This document shows positions 48,271 to 57,551 of a stretch of DNA of 64,000 bases, in pieces. The position numbers were made by a program, and so were the translations under genes. This DNA comes from Flavobacteriales bacterium (GTDB taxonomy: Bacteria; Bacteroidota; Bacteroidia; Flavobacteriales; UBA7312), in assembly GCA_016779935.1 (NCBI GenBank), contig JADHMQ010000001.1, positions 316,369 through 380,368 of the forward strand. The letters run 5' to 3'. The notes below the pieces were generated by a model, which was not told where the DNA came from, made no database searches, and saw nothing but the letters and a program-made list of their open reading frames with translations. Within the stretch, counting starts at the first letter, position 1. Each line of letters opens with the position of its first letter.

Positions 48271-48347
48271 TACTTTCATTATGTCTACTTAACATAATAT
48301 TAATTATCGTTAATAAAAGAATGTTTTGAAAAAGATTATAATTGTTT

Positions 48348-49169
48348 TTACTTAAAAGTTGTTACTCCAAATTTCTTTGCCTCAGCTTTAGCCTCTAGAG
48401 CCCATTTAGTAAGATTTTTAATTCTCGTATCGTTTGATGGATGTTTACTCAAAAACTCTGGCGTAGAACTTCCGTGTGCTGATTTCATTCTTACCCATAA
48501 CTTCGCAGCTTCGTCAGGATTATATCCAGCAATTGCCATAATGTTTAATCCAATTTTATCAGCTTCTGTTTCGTGACTTCTGCTAAATGGTAACATAACA
48601 CCTAAAGTGGTTCCAATTCCATACAAAGAATTAAACGTTTCTCGTTCAGCGTCTTTTTCACTTAATGCTACATTTCCTGCAATTGCTACAGCTTGTTGAA
48701 CAGTTCCGGCACTCATTCGCTGAGCTCCATGATCAGCCAAAGCATGAGCTACTTCATGTCCCATAACTACAGCAATACCTGTTTCTGACTGTGTAATCGG
48801 TAAAATACCAGTGTAAAAAACGATTTTTCCTCCAGGCATACACCATGCGTTTACATTTTCATCTTCTACTAGGTTGTATTCCCATTTGTAATCTTTTAAA
48901 TAATCGGGGTATCCATTTGCTTTTAGCCATTTATCAGCGGCATTAGCAATTTTTTGTCCTACCGTTGTAATCATTTGACTTTCCTTAGTATTTTTTATTA
49001 CGGTATTTTCTGAAATAAACTTATCGTATTCTTGAAATGCCATGGGAAATAATTGTTCACTAGATTGGTACATATTCAAGTTGCTTTTTCCAGTAAAAGG
49101 ATTGACTTTACACGCAATGAGAAATGCAATAACAGAAAGTAAAATCAGCAAATAGTAGTGTTTTTTCAT
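48348..49169 (-). CDS. M48 family zinc metalloprotease lipoprotein
   Basis: 273 residues. The lipoprotein signal ends at Cys20 (VIAFLIAC). The zinc motif is HEVAH (138-142), and a third ligand lies in HETEADKIGLNIMA. The order matches the LoiP/BepA-like M48B proteases that act on outer-membrane proteins in the periplasm. It has no C-terminal TPR, so it is closer to LoiP than to BepA. It lies downstream of the Crp/Fnr gene by 51 bases on the same strand, but a functional link is unproven. Confidence 0.88.
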   Translation of the reverse strand: MKKHYYLLILLSVIAFLIACKVNPFTGKSNLNMYQSSEQLFPMAFQEYDKFISENTVIKNTKESQMITTVGQKIANAADKWLKANGYPDYLKDYKWEYNLVEDENVNAWCMPGGKIVFYTGILPITQSETGIAVVMGHEVAHALADHGAQRMSAGTVQQAVAIAGNVALSEKDAERETFNSLYGIGTTLGVMLPFSRSHETEADKIGLNIMAIAGYNPDEAAKLWVRMKSAHGSSTPEFLSKHPSNDTRIKNLTKWALEAKAEAKKFGVTTFK

Positions 49170-49220
49170 GTTTTAAAGGGTTTTAATTATAATCAACAAA
49201 AGTAAAAATTCGGACTAATT

Positions 49221-49817
49221 TCATCTAAAAATTTTGTGTTTAATTAATTTGATTTTATTCTGAGCTTCAAGCTTTTTAATAGTTCTAATTACTGTTTCTA
49301 CTCTTAGACCTATTAAGTCTGCCAATTGCTGCCTGCTTAACCTTACTTTATATTCAAATGGTTCATGTATTTTATAAATATCATTCTTCAGGTAATCAAT
49401 AAGTGCAATTATTTTATGCTCTGGGTTTTCAATAGATATTTCTGATGATATAACTGCTTTATAGTGCAAGTGTTTTGAAATGGCTTTAGATACTTCAAAA
49501 TGTACATTCATGTTTTCCTCTAATAAGGATAAAAAACCCTTTTTGGGAAGTAACCAAACTTTACTTTCTTCAAGAGCTATACAATTTGCAGGGTATTTAT
49601 ATTCTCCTAATAGGGCCGATTCTCCTACTCCTCTTCCTTCTGAAAAAATGGATTGTATAAACTCTTTTCCAAATGAGTTTGTATTGCAAACTTTGACTTC
49701 ACCTTTATCCAATTGAAAATAATATCTAGGAATATCGTTTTGTCTAAAAAGAAAGTCTCCTTCTTTGTATTCTTTTAAACGAGCGTTGTACCTTATAAGT
49801 AAGTCGCTTGATATCAT
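49221..49817 (-). CDS. Crp/Fnr family transcriptional regulator
   Basis: 198 residues: an N-terminal cyclic-nucleotide-binding-type beta-barrel (DKGEVKVCNTNSFGKE, GVGESALLGEYKYPANC) and a C-terminal winged helix (LSRQQLADLIGLRVETVIRTIKKLE). Only two cysteines occur in the sensory domain (Cys44, Cys79), so it lacks the four-cysteine iron-sulphur cluster of FNR. A haem or other ligand as in DNR-type NO sensors is possible. It is divergent from a truncated-haemoglobin cluster, with an FNR-like palindrome in the gap, which suggests it controls that cluster and itself. Confidence 0.87.
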   Translation of the reverse strand: MISSDLLIRYNARLKEYKEGDFLFRQNDIPRYYFQLDKGEVKVCNTNSFGKEFIQSIFSEGRGVGESALLGEYKYPANCIALEESKVWLLPKKGFLSLLEENMNVHFEVSKAISKHLHYKAVISSEISIENPEHKIIALIDYLKNDIYKIHEPFEYKVRLSRQQLADLIGLRVETVIRTIKKLEAQNKIKLIKHKIFR

Positions 49818-49831
49818 GGCTAATAAGTTTT

Positions 49832-49845
49832 ATGACCTAAATCAT
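49832..49845. promoter_or_regulatory. FNR-like palindrome in the Crp/Fnr-haemoglobin intergenic region
   Basis: The plus strand reads ATGACCTAAATCAT; the outer flanks extend the symmetry by one base each side. It resembles TTGATnnnnATCAA. It lies 15 bases upstream of the Crp/Fnr ATG and is centred near -41 relative to a likely start site downstream of GAATTTTG (49868-49875) for the haemoglobin cluster. Confidence 0.55.
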
Positions 49846-49908
49846 ATAATAAGTACGCTTTAAGTCAGAATTTTGATATCGTAAAGTTAACTAAATATTT
49901 AAAAACGT

Positions 49909-50208
49909 ATGAGTTTAATTGAAAAATATAACGATTCTCAATTCTGGAAAGAAATGGAATTCTATAGATTTTCCATTATGATGTTTACCATCACATTTGG
50001 AACAGCACTAGCATCTATTGCTATTTACTATCTATTTGAGTTGAATCAAAGTGCCTTTTTTATTCCTGTAGCTATCGTAGCTTTTTTTGCAATGGGTGCT
50101 AATGCAGCAGCTATTGCTCAATCACCATTAAAGTGGGTAGTTAGTATTTTCACTTCTTCAGTAATTTTATCTATTTTATTTATTTTTTATGCTTTTTTAG
50201 TGGCATAG
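49909..50208 (+). CDS. Unrecognised small membrane protein of the haemoglobin cluster
   Basis: 99 residues with a polar N-terminus (SLIEKYNDSQFWKEMEFYRF) and three hydrophobic helices of about 20 residues each. No family is recognised. It is the first gene of a tight plus-strand cluster with the cupin-like and truncated-haemoglobin genes (gaps of four and five bases), under the FNR-like palindrome. The position suggests a part in oxygen or nitric-oxide physiology, but there is no direct sequence evidence for binding of a cofactor. Confidence 0.65.
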   Translation: MSLIEKYNDSQFWKEMEFYRFSIMMFTITFGTALASIAIYYLFELNQSAFFIPVAIVAFFAMGANAAAIAQSPLKWVVSIFTSSVILSILFIFYAFLVA

Positions 50209-50212
50209 AGTA

Positions 50213-50482
50213 ATGGCAAAACCTGTTACTAACCTTCTTTGGAAAAAAGAAAATTCTAAAGTAATCCTTATAGAACTTTCAAAAGGTGTTGAGTTAAAAG
50301 AGCATAAAATTCCTAGTACTAATGATTTAGCAATTCTGAGAGTTTTAAAGGGTAAAGTTGAGTACAAAACTTCACATAAGGATATTACATTAAATAGTTT
50401 AGAAAAAGTAGATATTCCAAAAGAAGAATTGCATTCTGTTGTTGGTATTGATGACTCTATCTGTCTATTAATATTAGATTAA
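50213..50482 (+). CDS. Unrecognised small protein, possibly cupin-like
   Basis: 89 residues, soluble, no signal peptide. The sequence alternates short hydrophobic strands (VILIELSKGVEL, LAILRVLKGKVEY, LEKVDIPKEELHSVVG, ICLLILD) in a way that fits a single small beta-barrel such as a cupin. The cupin metal motifs are not clear: only His-rich fragments such as EHKIP and EELHSV can be seen. It sits between a membrane protein and a truncated haemoglobin with gaps of four to five bases, so it belongs to the same transcript. Confidence 0.6.
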   Translation: MAKPVTNLLWKKENSKVILIELSKGVELKEHKIPSTNDLAILRVLKGKVEYKTSHKDITLNSLEKVDIPKEELHSVVGIDDSICLLILD

Positions 50483-50487
50483 AGCGA

Positions 50488-50865
50488 ATGAGAAATATTA
50501 AAACATATGAGGATATCAAACAATTAGTAGATTCATTTTACCAAAAAGTTGTAAGTGATGACATGATTGGATATATCTTTACAGAAATCCAAAGAGTGAA
50601 TTGGGATTATCATTTACCTCGCATGTATTCCTTTTGGCAAACGGTATTATTTGGTGATGTCTCTTACAAGGGGAATCCAATGCTGAAACACTTTTATGTC
50701 AATAAAAATGAACCCTTAAAAGCAGAATATTTTCAGAGGTGGTTGTTTTTATGGGAAAACACTATAAACGATTTGTTCAAAGGTGAAGTAGCAGAAAAAG
50801 CTAAATATAGTGCCAAAAACATGGCTGTAGGACTTCAAAACACTTTGAAAATACCTTTACATTAA
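50488..50865 (+). CDS. Group III truncated haemoglobin
   Basis: 125 residues. It matches group III truncated globins: B10 tyrosine in SFYQKV (Tyr18), HLPRMYSFWQTVLFG, GNPMLKH with probable proximal His68, and YFQRWLFLWENTI with the G8 tryptophan. Such proteins bind haem and handle oxygen, nitric oxide or peroxide, as Ctb does in Campylobacter. The stop overlaps the convergent ABC-F gene by nine bases. The FNR-like site and the Crp/Fnr gene next door suggest induction at low oxygen or under nitric oxide (inference). Confidence 0.85.
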   Translation: MRNIKTYEDIKQLVDSFYQKVVSDDMIGYIFTEIQRVNWDYHLPRMYSFWQTVLFGDVSYKGNPMLKHFYVNKNEPLKAEYFQRWLFLWENTINDLFKGEVAEKAKYSAKNMAVGLQNTLKIPLH

Positions 50866-52728
50866 TTCATCTAGCTCAAGCCATCTTAAGGTCTTATCGT
50901 CAAGTGTTTGGATAATCTTTCCCAGTTCTTCACTTTTAGTGTTGATATCATCGAAAGTCAAGCCTTCTTTTTGCAATTCATTTTCAAGTTCTTGCTTTTG
51001 TTTTTCCAATATTTCAATATCTTTCTCTAGCTGTTCGTACTCAAACTTGTCTTTATAGCTTACTTTATTGGTCTTTTTTTCAACTGTCTTTTCTTCTGGA
51101 GCTTTTACTTTTTGTTCTTTAGTGAGTTTTTCTTCTAAGATTTGCTTTTCTCTATACTCACTATAACTACAATACTCATCTTTAATTTCGCCATTTCCCT
51201 TAAAGACAAAAAGATGGTCGGTGAGTTTATCCATAAAGTATCTGTCATGAGATACGATAATAAGACAGCCTGCAAATTGTAATAAAAACTCTTCGAGTTC
51301 ATTTAGTGTCAATAAATCTAAATCGTTTGTAGGCTCATCAAGGATTAAAAAGTTTGGATTTTTCATGAGTACCATAAGAAGATATAGTCTTCTTTTTTCT
51401 CCACCACTTAGCTTGGATACAAAGGTGTGTTGTGTTTTTGGCGGAAACATAAAGTGGGTAAGCATTTGAGAAGCTGTTATTTTTTTGCCGTCAGCCATAA
51501 TAATAACTTCAGCAATATCTTTAAGTGAGTCTATTACCCTTCTATCCTCTTTCAACTGTATGCCTTTTTGAGTAAAATAACCATATACAATAGTTTCACC
51601 AACATTTACTTTTCCGGAATCTACTGTTTCATTTCCAGTTAGTATATTTAGAAATGTAGATTTCCCTACTCCATTTTTACCGACAATGCCTATCCTCTCT
51701 CCTCTTTTAAATGTGTAATCAAAGCCTTTTAGAATATCAATTTTATCGTAGGATTTATATATCTTCTTTAGCTCAAGTATCTTGCCCCCTATTCTACTCA
51801 TCTTGATTTCTAAGTTCAGCTCTTGTTTCACTTTCTTATTGGTAGCCTTTTCTTTTATAGTCTCGAAATTGGTTATACGTGATTTAGATTTGGTTGTACG
51901 AGCTTTTGGAGACCTTCTCATCCACTCTAGCTCTTTTTTCATCAACTTATTAGCTTTTGATAATTCAGTGTTGTAAACCGCTTCTCGTTCAGCACGTTTT
52001 TCTAAGAAATAAGCATAATTACCTGTATGATGGTATAATTTTCCATCTTCCATCTCTAGTATATGGTTACAAACTCTATCAAGGAAATACCTATCATGAG
52101 TAACCATTAATAGGGTGATTTTCTGTTGCTGAAGATATTTTTCTAGCCACTCTATCATATCAACATCTAAATGGTTGGTAGGTTCATCAAGTAAAAGTAA
52201 TTCAGGCTCATCAAGCAATAACAATGCTAGAGATAAACGTTTTTTCTGTCCACCTGATAAATCACCCACTTTTTGTGAAAGATTATTGATGTTGAATTTT
52301 GATAGGATTTGTTTTATTCTTCTTTCGTAATCCCATGCATTTGCATTATCCATTTTAGCAGTTAAATCCTCTAAAGTATTGCTGTTCAGTAATTTATTAT
52401 TTGAAAAATCTTCTAAAGCTTGTTCGTATTCTTGTATTAGTTGATTAGTATTTGTTTGGCTTTGTGTTAGTAATTCATCAATAGTAAGCGAGTTGTCAAA
52501 GTTAGGTTCTTGTGCTAAATAACCTGTTCTTATGCCTTTTCTTAGAGATACACTACCTTCATCTGCGATGTCTTCAGATGCTATTATTTTAAGTAAACTA
52601 GATTTCCCTGTTCCATTATTTGCAATAAGGGCCATTTTATCACCTTGGCTAAGTCCAAAAGTTAGAGATTCAAAAAGAATGCGTTCACCATAGTTTTTGC
52701 CTAAATTTTCTACTGATAAATAGTTCAT
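50857..52728 (-). CDS. ABC-F ATPase, Uup-like
   Basis: 623 residues with two ABC cassettes (Walker A NNGTGKSS and GKNGVGKST; signatures LSGGQKKRLSL and LSGGEKRRLYL), no membrane helices, and a C-terminal coiled coil (FEYEQLEKDIEILEKQKQELENEL, shown in part), the layout of Uup. The linker between cassettes carries LEWMRRSPKARTTKSKSRI. ABC-F proteins act on ribosomes; Uup relatives may assist in ribosome assembly. It is distinct from ettA at 14.1 kb. The ATG overlaps the stop of the flavoprotein gene (ATGA). Confidence 0.88.
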   Translation of the reverse strand: MNYLSVENLGKNYGERILFESLTFGLSQGDKMALIANNGTGKSSLLKIIASEDIADEGSVSLRKGIRTGYLAQEPNFDNSLTIDELLTQSQTNTNQLIQEYEQALEDFSNNKLLNSNTLEDLTAKMDNANAWDYERRIKQILSKFNINNLSQKVGDLSGGQKKRLSLALLLLDEPELLLLDEPTNHLDVDMIEWLEKYLQQQKITLLMVTHDRYFLDRVCNHILEMEDGKLYHHTGNYAYFLEKRAEREAVYNTELSKANKLMKKELEWMRRSPKARTTKSKSRITNFETIKEKATNKKVKQELNLEIKMSRIGGKILELKKIYKSYDKIDILKGFDYTFKRGERIGIVGKNGVGKSTFLNILTGNETVDSGKVNVGETIVYGYFTQKGIQLKEDRRVIDSLKDIAEVIIMADGKKITASQMLTHFMFPPKTQHTFVSKLSGGEKRRLYLLMVLMKNPNFLILDEPTNDLDLLTLNELEEFLLQFAGCLIIVSHDRYFMDKLTDHLFVFKGNGEIKDEYCSYSEYREKQILEEKLTKEQKVKAPEEKTVEKKTNKVSYKDKFEYEQLEKDIEILEKQKQELENELQKEGLTFDDINTKSEELGKIIQTLDDKTLRWLELDELM

Positions 52729-53927
52729 TGTACACTGTTTTTACCAGCTAAAAAACCGGTTGTCCATGCTGCTTGAAAATTAAATCCCCCTGTAATACCG
52801 TCTATATTTAGTACTTCACCACAAAAATATAATCCATCATATAATTTACTTTCTAATGTTTTTGGATTAACTTCATCTAGCGATACTCCTCCACAGGTTA
52901 CAAATTCCTCTTTGAAGGTTGTTTTACCCTTTACTTCATATGAGTCATTAAGTAAGGCATTTAATAGTCTATTAGTCGCTTTTTTAGATATGTTATTCCA
53001 AGTAGAATCAGTGGGAATATTTACTTTTTCTAGTAAAAATCTCCATAACCTATTAGGTAAATCAAAGGGGTTTTTATTAGAAATGGTTCTATTACTGTTT
53101 TTATTCTCAGAGAGAATTGAAATATATTCTTGTTCTGAAAGGTTAGACCAATTAATATTAATCTTGAAATTATAGCTTTTAGACTCTAACTCTCTAGCAT
53201 ACCATGCTGATGCTTTTAGTATTGCTGGTCCACTCATTCCCCAATGTGTAATTAATAATGGACCATATTGTTTTTGCTTTACACCTTGAATGCTTACTGA
53301 GGTGTTGTGCGCAACTACCCCCATTAAATCCTTTATCTTTTCACTAGGCATATTGAAAGTGAATAATGAAGGTACGGGATCAACGATTGATATTCCTAAT
53401 TCGGACAACCAATCAAATCCTTGTTTTTTTGGACTTCCTCCAGTGGCAATTATTACTCTATCAACTTTGATGATTTCATCGTTAATTTCTAGATTAAAGC
53501 AAGCATCAGTTTTTGTGATTTTATTTAAAGTTTTTTTTAGTTTAATTTCTACACCTACTTTTTTACATTCATTTAATAAACAATCAATAATCGTCTGTGA
53601 ATTATCAGTAATGGGAAACATTCTGTTATCATTTTCAGCTTTTAACTGAACGCCTCTATCCTCAAACCACTCGATAGTATCTTTAGTAAAAAAATAGGGA
53701 AAAGACTTCTTGAGAAAAGCTCCTCCTCTAGGGTAATTTTTTGATAATTCTGAAATACTAAAACAGGCATTGGTGACATTGCACCTTCCACCACCTGAAA
53801 TCTTTACTTTTGATAATAGCTTGTTAGATTTTTCGAATAATAATACCTCAGATATAGGGGAAGAATGTTTTGCTGAAATAGCAGCCATAAAACCTGCTGC
53901 GCCTCCTCCTATTACTGCTATTCTCAT
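52725..53927 (-). CDS. HI0933/BaiN-type FAD-dependent oxidoreductase
   Basis: 400 residues. The FAD-binding start is IAVIGGGAAGFMAAISA, then the family signature SKVKISGGGRCNVTN (residues 39-53) and, at the end, CGGVSLDEVNPKTLESKLYDGLYFCGEVLNIDGITGGFNFQAAW (shown in parts). Family members are NAD(P)H or FAD-dependent; the physiological substrate of this one is not known. It is close to the Uup-like gene (ATGA overlap) and ends a minus-strand chain with typA and the helicase. Confidence 0.87.
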   Translation of the reverse strand: MRIAVIGGGAAGFMAAISAKHSSPISEVLLFEKSNKLLSKVKISGGGRCNVTNACFSISELSKNYPRGGAFLKKSFPYFFTKDTIEWFEDRGVQLKAENDNRMFPITDNSQTIIDCLLNECKKVGVEIKLKKTLNKITKTDACFNLEINDEIIKVDRVIIATGGSPKKQGFDWLSELGISIVDPVPSLFTFNMPSEKIKDLMGVVAHNTSVSIQGVKQKQYGPLLITHWGMSGPAILKASAWYARELESKSYNFKININWSNLSEQEYISILSENKNSNRTISNKNPFDLPNRLWRFLLEKVNIPTDSTWNNISKKATNRLLNALLNDSYEVKGKTTFKEEFVTCGGVSLDEVNPKTLESKLYDGLYFCGEVLNIDGITGGFNFQAAWTTGFLAGKNSVQ

Positions 53928-53970
53928 AATTCAAAGATAACTAAAGAATAAAGAGTGTTGAGTTTTGAAA

Positions 53971-55728
53971 TTAAATCTTTCTCATTCTCAAACTTTCTGG
54001 TGTAACCTCCAAGTATTCATCTTCAGCAATGTATTCCATTGCTTCTTCTAGTGAAAATTGAATTTTAGGAGCAATTTTCATAGCGTCATCAGTTCCTGAT
54101 TTTCGCATATTAGTCAATTGCTTTCCTTTTACTAGGTTAACTTCTAAGTCGTTATCTCTCGAGTGTTCTCCAATTACTTGTCCTTTGTATATTACATCAG
54201 CAGGAGCTACAAAGAATCGCCCTCTATCTTGTAATCTATTTAATGCAAAAGGAGTAGCTGGACCTTGTTCTGAAGAAATTAAAGAACCCTTTAACCTTGA
54301 AGGAATTTCCCCTTTGTAAGGTTTGTATTCTCTAAATCGGTGAGTCATTACAGCTTGACCTGAAGTAGAGGTCAGCATATTATTTCTTAATCCGATTAAA
54401 CCTCTTGAAGGTATATCAAATTCCAAATGTTGTAAATCGCCTTTTGGTTCCATAACCAAGAGGTCACCTTTTCGTTGAGTAACAAGTTCTATTGCTTTTC
54501 CAGAAAAGTTTTCTGGAACGTCAATCACTAATGTTTCAAATGGCTCATGCTTTTGCCCATCTATTTCTTTAATGATAACCTGAGGCTTTCCGACTTGAAG
54601 TTCATAGCCTTCTCTCCTCATTGTTTCTATTAATACTGATAAGTGAAGTATACCTCTTCCATATACATTAAATTTATCTTCAGTATCGGTAGCCTCAACC
54701 TTTAGTGCCAAGTTCTTTTCAGTTTCTTTATAAAGTCTATCTCTCAGGTGTCTTGAAGTGACAAATTTTCCTTCTTTTCCAAAAAATGGAGAATTGTTAA
54801 TGGTAAACAACATACTCATGGTTGGTTCATCCACTTTTATTCGTGACATGGCTTCAGGGTTTTCTAAATCAGCAAGTGTATCACCAATCTCAAAATCATC
54901 TAAGCCTATTATAGCACATAAATCGCCACTACGAACAGTTTGTACTTGCTCCCTACCTAATCCACTAAAAACAAATAATTCTTTTATACGGACTTTCTTT
55001 TGGTTTCCTTTTTTGCAAAGCAGGTAGTCTTTGCCAGTACTTAAGTCACCTCTAAAAACTCTACCAATAGCAATACGTCCTTTGAATGAAGAATAATCAA
55101 GAGAAGTAATCTGCATTTGAGGAGTTCCTTCATTATAAGGAGCTTCAGGTATATTTTCTAGAATGGCATCTAAAAGAGGAAATATGTTGTCATTTGGATT
55201 TTTCCAATCGGTATTCATCCATCCCATCTTAGACGAACCATAAATAGTAGTGAAGTCTAATTGATCTTCTTCAGCTTCTAGGTTAAACATCAACTCAAAA
55301 ACTGCTTCATTGACAATATCAGGAGTACAATTTTCTTTGTCTACTTTATTGACAACAACAATAGGTTTTAATCCAAGTTCGATAGCTTTTCCTAAAACAA
55401 ATCGTGTTTGCGGCATTGGGCCTTCAAAAGCATCAACTAATAGAAGTACACCATCTGCCATTTTTAATACACGTTCTACTTCTCCGCCAAAATCGGCGTG
55501 ACCTGGAGTATCAATAATGTTTATTTTTACATCTTTATAAGTTACAGAAACGTTTTTAGACAGAATTGTAATTCCTCTTTCTCTTTCTAAATCGTTATTA
55601 TCTAGTATAAGTTCAACTGTATCTTTTCTACTGTCTAATATTTCGCACGATTGAATTATCTTATCGACTAGCGTAGTTTTACCATGGTCAACATGAGCAA
55701 TAATTGCTATGTTTCTTATTGATTGCAT
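53971..55728 (-). CDS. typA: Translational GTPase TypA/BipA
   Basis: 585 residues. The GTPase motifs are in order: AHVDHGKTTLVD, the switch RERGITI, DTPGHADFG and NKVDK. The C-terminal domain has PSRGLIGLRNNMLTSTSGQAVMTHRF, the TypA-specific segment (shown in part). TypA binds the ribosome near the elongation factor site and helps with stress and 50S assembly. The helicase gene ends three bases before its start, which gives a helicase-typA transcript. Confidence 0.95.
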   Translation of the reverse strand: MQSIRNIAIIAHVDHGKTTLVDKIIQSCEILDSRKDTVELILDNNDLERERGITILSKNVSVTYKDVKINIIDTPGHADFGGEVERVLKMADGVLLLVDAFEGPMPQTRFVLGKAIELGLKPIVVVNKVDKENCTPDIVNEAVFELMFNLEAEEDQLDFTTIYGSSKMGWMNTDWKNPNDNIFPLLDAILENIPEAPYNEGTPQMQITSLDYSSFKGRIAIGRVFRGDLSTGKDYLLCKKGNQKKVRIKELFVFSGLGREQVQTVRSGDLCAIIGLDDFEIGDTLADLENPEAMSRIKVDEPTMSMLFTINNSPFFGKEGKFVTSRHLRDRLYKETEKNLALKVEATDTEDKFNVYGRGILHLSVLIETMRREGYELQVGKPQVIIKEIDGQKHEPFETLVIDVPENFSGKAIELVTQRKGDLLVMEPKGDLQHLEFDIPSRGLIGLRNNMLTSTSGQAVMTHRFREYKPYKGEIPSRLKGSLISSEQGPATPFALNRLQDRGRFFVAPADVIYKGQVIGEHSRDNDLEVNLVKGKQLTNMRKSGTDDAMKIAPKIQFSLEEAMEYIAEDEYLEVTPESLRMRKI

Positions 55729-55731
55729 ATT

Positions 55732-57420
55732 TTATTTTGAATCTCTATTAACTCTTAATTCTCTTCCATCTATATAAATACCTCTAAAACTGTTTGAGAT
55801 ATTTTTAGAATGACGACTATCGACTTCAAAAAAGCTACAGTTTTTTTGAAGGTCAACGTTACCTAAGTCTGATTTACGAATTTTGGCTGTATCTGCAATA
55901 AAGTCAATCATATCTGATTTACTAACTCCATCCATTTTACCAACATTAATAAAAAATCGTGTTCCTTTTTTTGATGATTTTTTACCTTTTATATCGTCTT
56001 TGCGTTTGAAGTCAGATTTAGAACGGTCTCTTCTATCCTCTCTACCCTTATCACTTCGTTTCGAGTCCTTACTTGAACGTTTGGAAGCTCTTTCGCTTTC
56101 GTTAAGGTTTTTACGACTATTATTATAGTTTAAGCCATCTATTTCTTGAGAGACTAACTTCTCTACAAGTTCTTCAAAACTCATAGAGCCAAGTAACATT
56201 TGTATTTCTGTAAGGAGTTTACCATTAAGCTCCTTTTTTACTGGCAATTCAGTGATACGTTTTGCCCAATTAGTTAAACGAATATTTAAAATGTCATCAA
56301 CTGATGGAATGCTTATTTTATCAATTTTCAGTTTTAGACTTTTCTCTAAATTATCTAGCTTCCTCATATCTCTATTGGTTAATAGTGACAAGGAAATTCC
56401 TTTTTTACCAGCTCTAGCAGTTCGGCCACTTCTGTGTGTATAATATGAAGGGTCATCAGGTAGTGCATAATGGATAACGTGTGTTAAGTCGTTCACATCA
56501 ATACCTCGAGCTGCAACATCAGTGGCTACAAGTACCTGAAGAGTGTGATTTTTAAATCTCTTCATTACCCTGTCCCTCTGCGCTTGCGATAAATCGCCAT
56601 GCAGTGCTTCTGATTGATAGCCGCTTTTATTTAAATCATCGGCTAATTGCTGAGTTTTAATTCTAGTACGGCAGAATATTACTCCTCTAAAACCTTCTTC
56701 GACGTCTAAAACTCTTTTTAAACCTTCAAATTTGTCTGAAGACTTCACAACAGCATACTGGTGTTCTATATTTTCATTTACTTGGTTTCCAGTAGATACC
56801 TTTACTTCTACTGGATTAGACATATAACTTTTTACAATATGTCTTATTTCTTTAGGCATTGTGGCCGAAAATAACCATGTATTTTTAGTATCTCCAGTGT
56901 AAGCTAAAATATCATCCAAATCTTCTTTGAATCCCATATTAAGCATTTCATCTGCTTCGTCAAGAACTACAAATCTAATGGTGCTTAAGTCTAACACTTT
57001 TCTTCTCATTAAATCTAATAATCTACCTGGTGTAGCAATTACAATTTGTGGCGTTTTTCGTTTGATGTCCTTCATTTGAACAACAATAGAAGCACCACCA
57101 TAAACAGATTGAATAGTAATATTTGGCAGATACTTTGCGAAAATTTCTAATTGACCAGCTATTTGCTGACCTAATTCTCTAGTTGGAGCTAAGATTAGAG
57201 CTTGTGTATCTTTTTGATCTGGATTTACCCGATCAAGTAGTGGTAAACCAAACGCGGCTGTTTTACCTGTACCAGTTTGTGCTAAACCAATGAAGTCTTG
57301 TGGTTTTTCATTAAGTAAAGGAATAGATTGTTCTTGTATAGGTGAGGGAGTTTCAAAACCAAGTTCAGGTAGAACTTGCAATAATGATTTAGAAAGTCCT
57401 AATTCTGAGAAACTTTTCAA
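55732..57420 (-). CDS. DEAD-box RNA helicase with DbpA-like C-terminal domain (DeaD-like)
   Basis: 562 residues. It starts at TTG (57418-57420): the family start FSELGLSKSLLQVLPELGFETPSPIQEQSIPLL fits here and no ATG precedes it (shown in part). Motifs: AQTGTGKTAA, DEAD near residue 154, SAT, and HRSGRTARAG. A charged Ser/Arg/Lys linker (about 435-485) precedes a DbpA-type RNA-binding domain (RFFINVGKMDGVSKSDMIDFIAD...). This fits a CsdA/DeaD helicase in cold adaptation or ribosome assembly. A -7 element lies 29 bases upstream. Confidence 0.87.
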   Translation of the reverse strand: MKSFSELGLSKSLLQVLPELGFETPSPIQEQSIPLLNEKPQDFIGLAQTGTGKTAAFGLPLLDRVNPDQKDTQALILAPTRELGQQIAGQLEIFAKYLPNITIQSVYGGASIVVQMKDIKRKTPQIVIATPGRLLDLMRRKVLDLSTIRFVVLDEADEMLNMGFKEDLDDILAYTGDTKNTWLFSATMPKEIRHIVKSYMSNPVEVKVSTGNQVNENIEHQYAVVKSSDKFEGLKRVLDVEEGFRGVIFCRTRIKTQQLADDLNKSGYQSEALHGDLSQAQRDRVMKRFKNHTLQVLVATDVAARGIDVNDLTHVIHYALPDDPSYYTHRSGRTARAGKKGISLSLLTNRDMRKLDNLEKSLKLKIDKISIPSVDDILNIRLTNWAKRITELPVKKELNGKLLTEIQMLLGSMSFEELVEKLVSQEIDGLNYNNSRKNLNESERASKRSSKDSKRSDKGREDRRDRSKSDFKRKDDIKGKKSSKKGTRFFINVGKMDGVSKSDMIDFIADTAKIRKSDLGNVDLQKNCSFFEVDSRHSKNISNSFRGIYIDGRELRVNRDSK

Positions 57421-57449
57421 AGTGTTAAATAGGTTAATTAATGAGTTTG

Positions 57450-57457
57450 CAAAACTA
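57450..57457 (-). promoter_or_regulatory. -7 promoter element (TAGTTTTG) for the helicase-typA operon
   Basis: An exact TAnnTTTG match on the minus strand, 29 bases before the TTG start codon. It supports a transcript that begins after the terminator of the 66-residue gene and runs into typA. Confidence 0.45.
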
Positions 57458-57503
57458 ACCTTTTTTATTTCTAGAGTATTATAAAAAGCATTAAATAAAA
57501 AAA

Positions 57504-57525
57504 AGCCCCTTCACATGAAGAGGCT
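57504..57525 (-). terminator. Intrinsic terminator of the 66-residue protein gene
   Basis: A 9-base stem with one mismatch and a 4-base loop. Read on the minus strand, eight Ts follow (57504-57497). It starts 26 bases after the stop of the 66-residue gene and separates it from the helicase promoter. Confidence 0.85.
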
Positions 57526-57551
57526 CTTATTTATTAGATATATAGTTTAAA

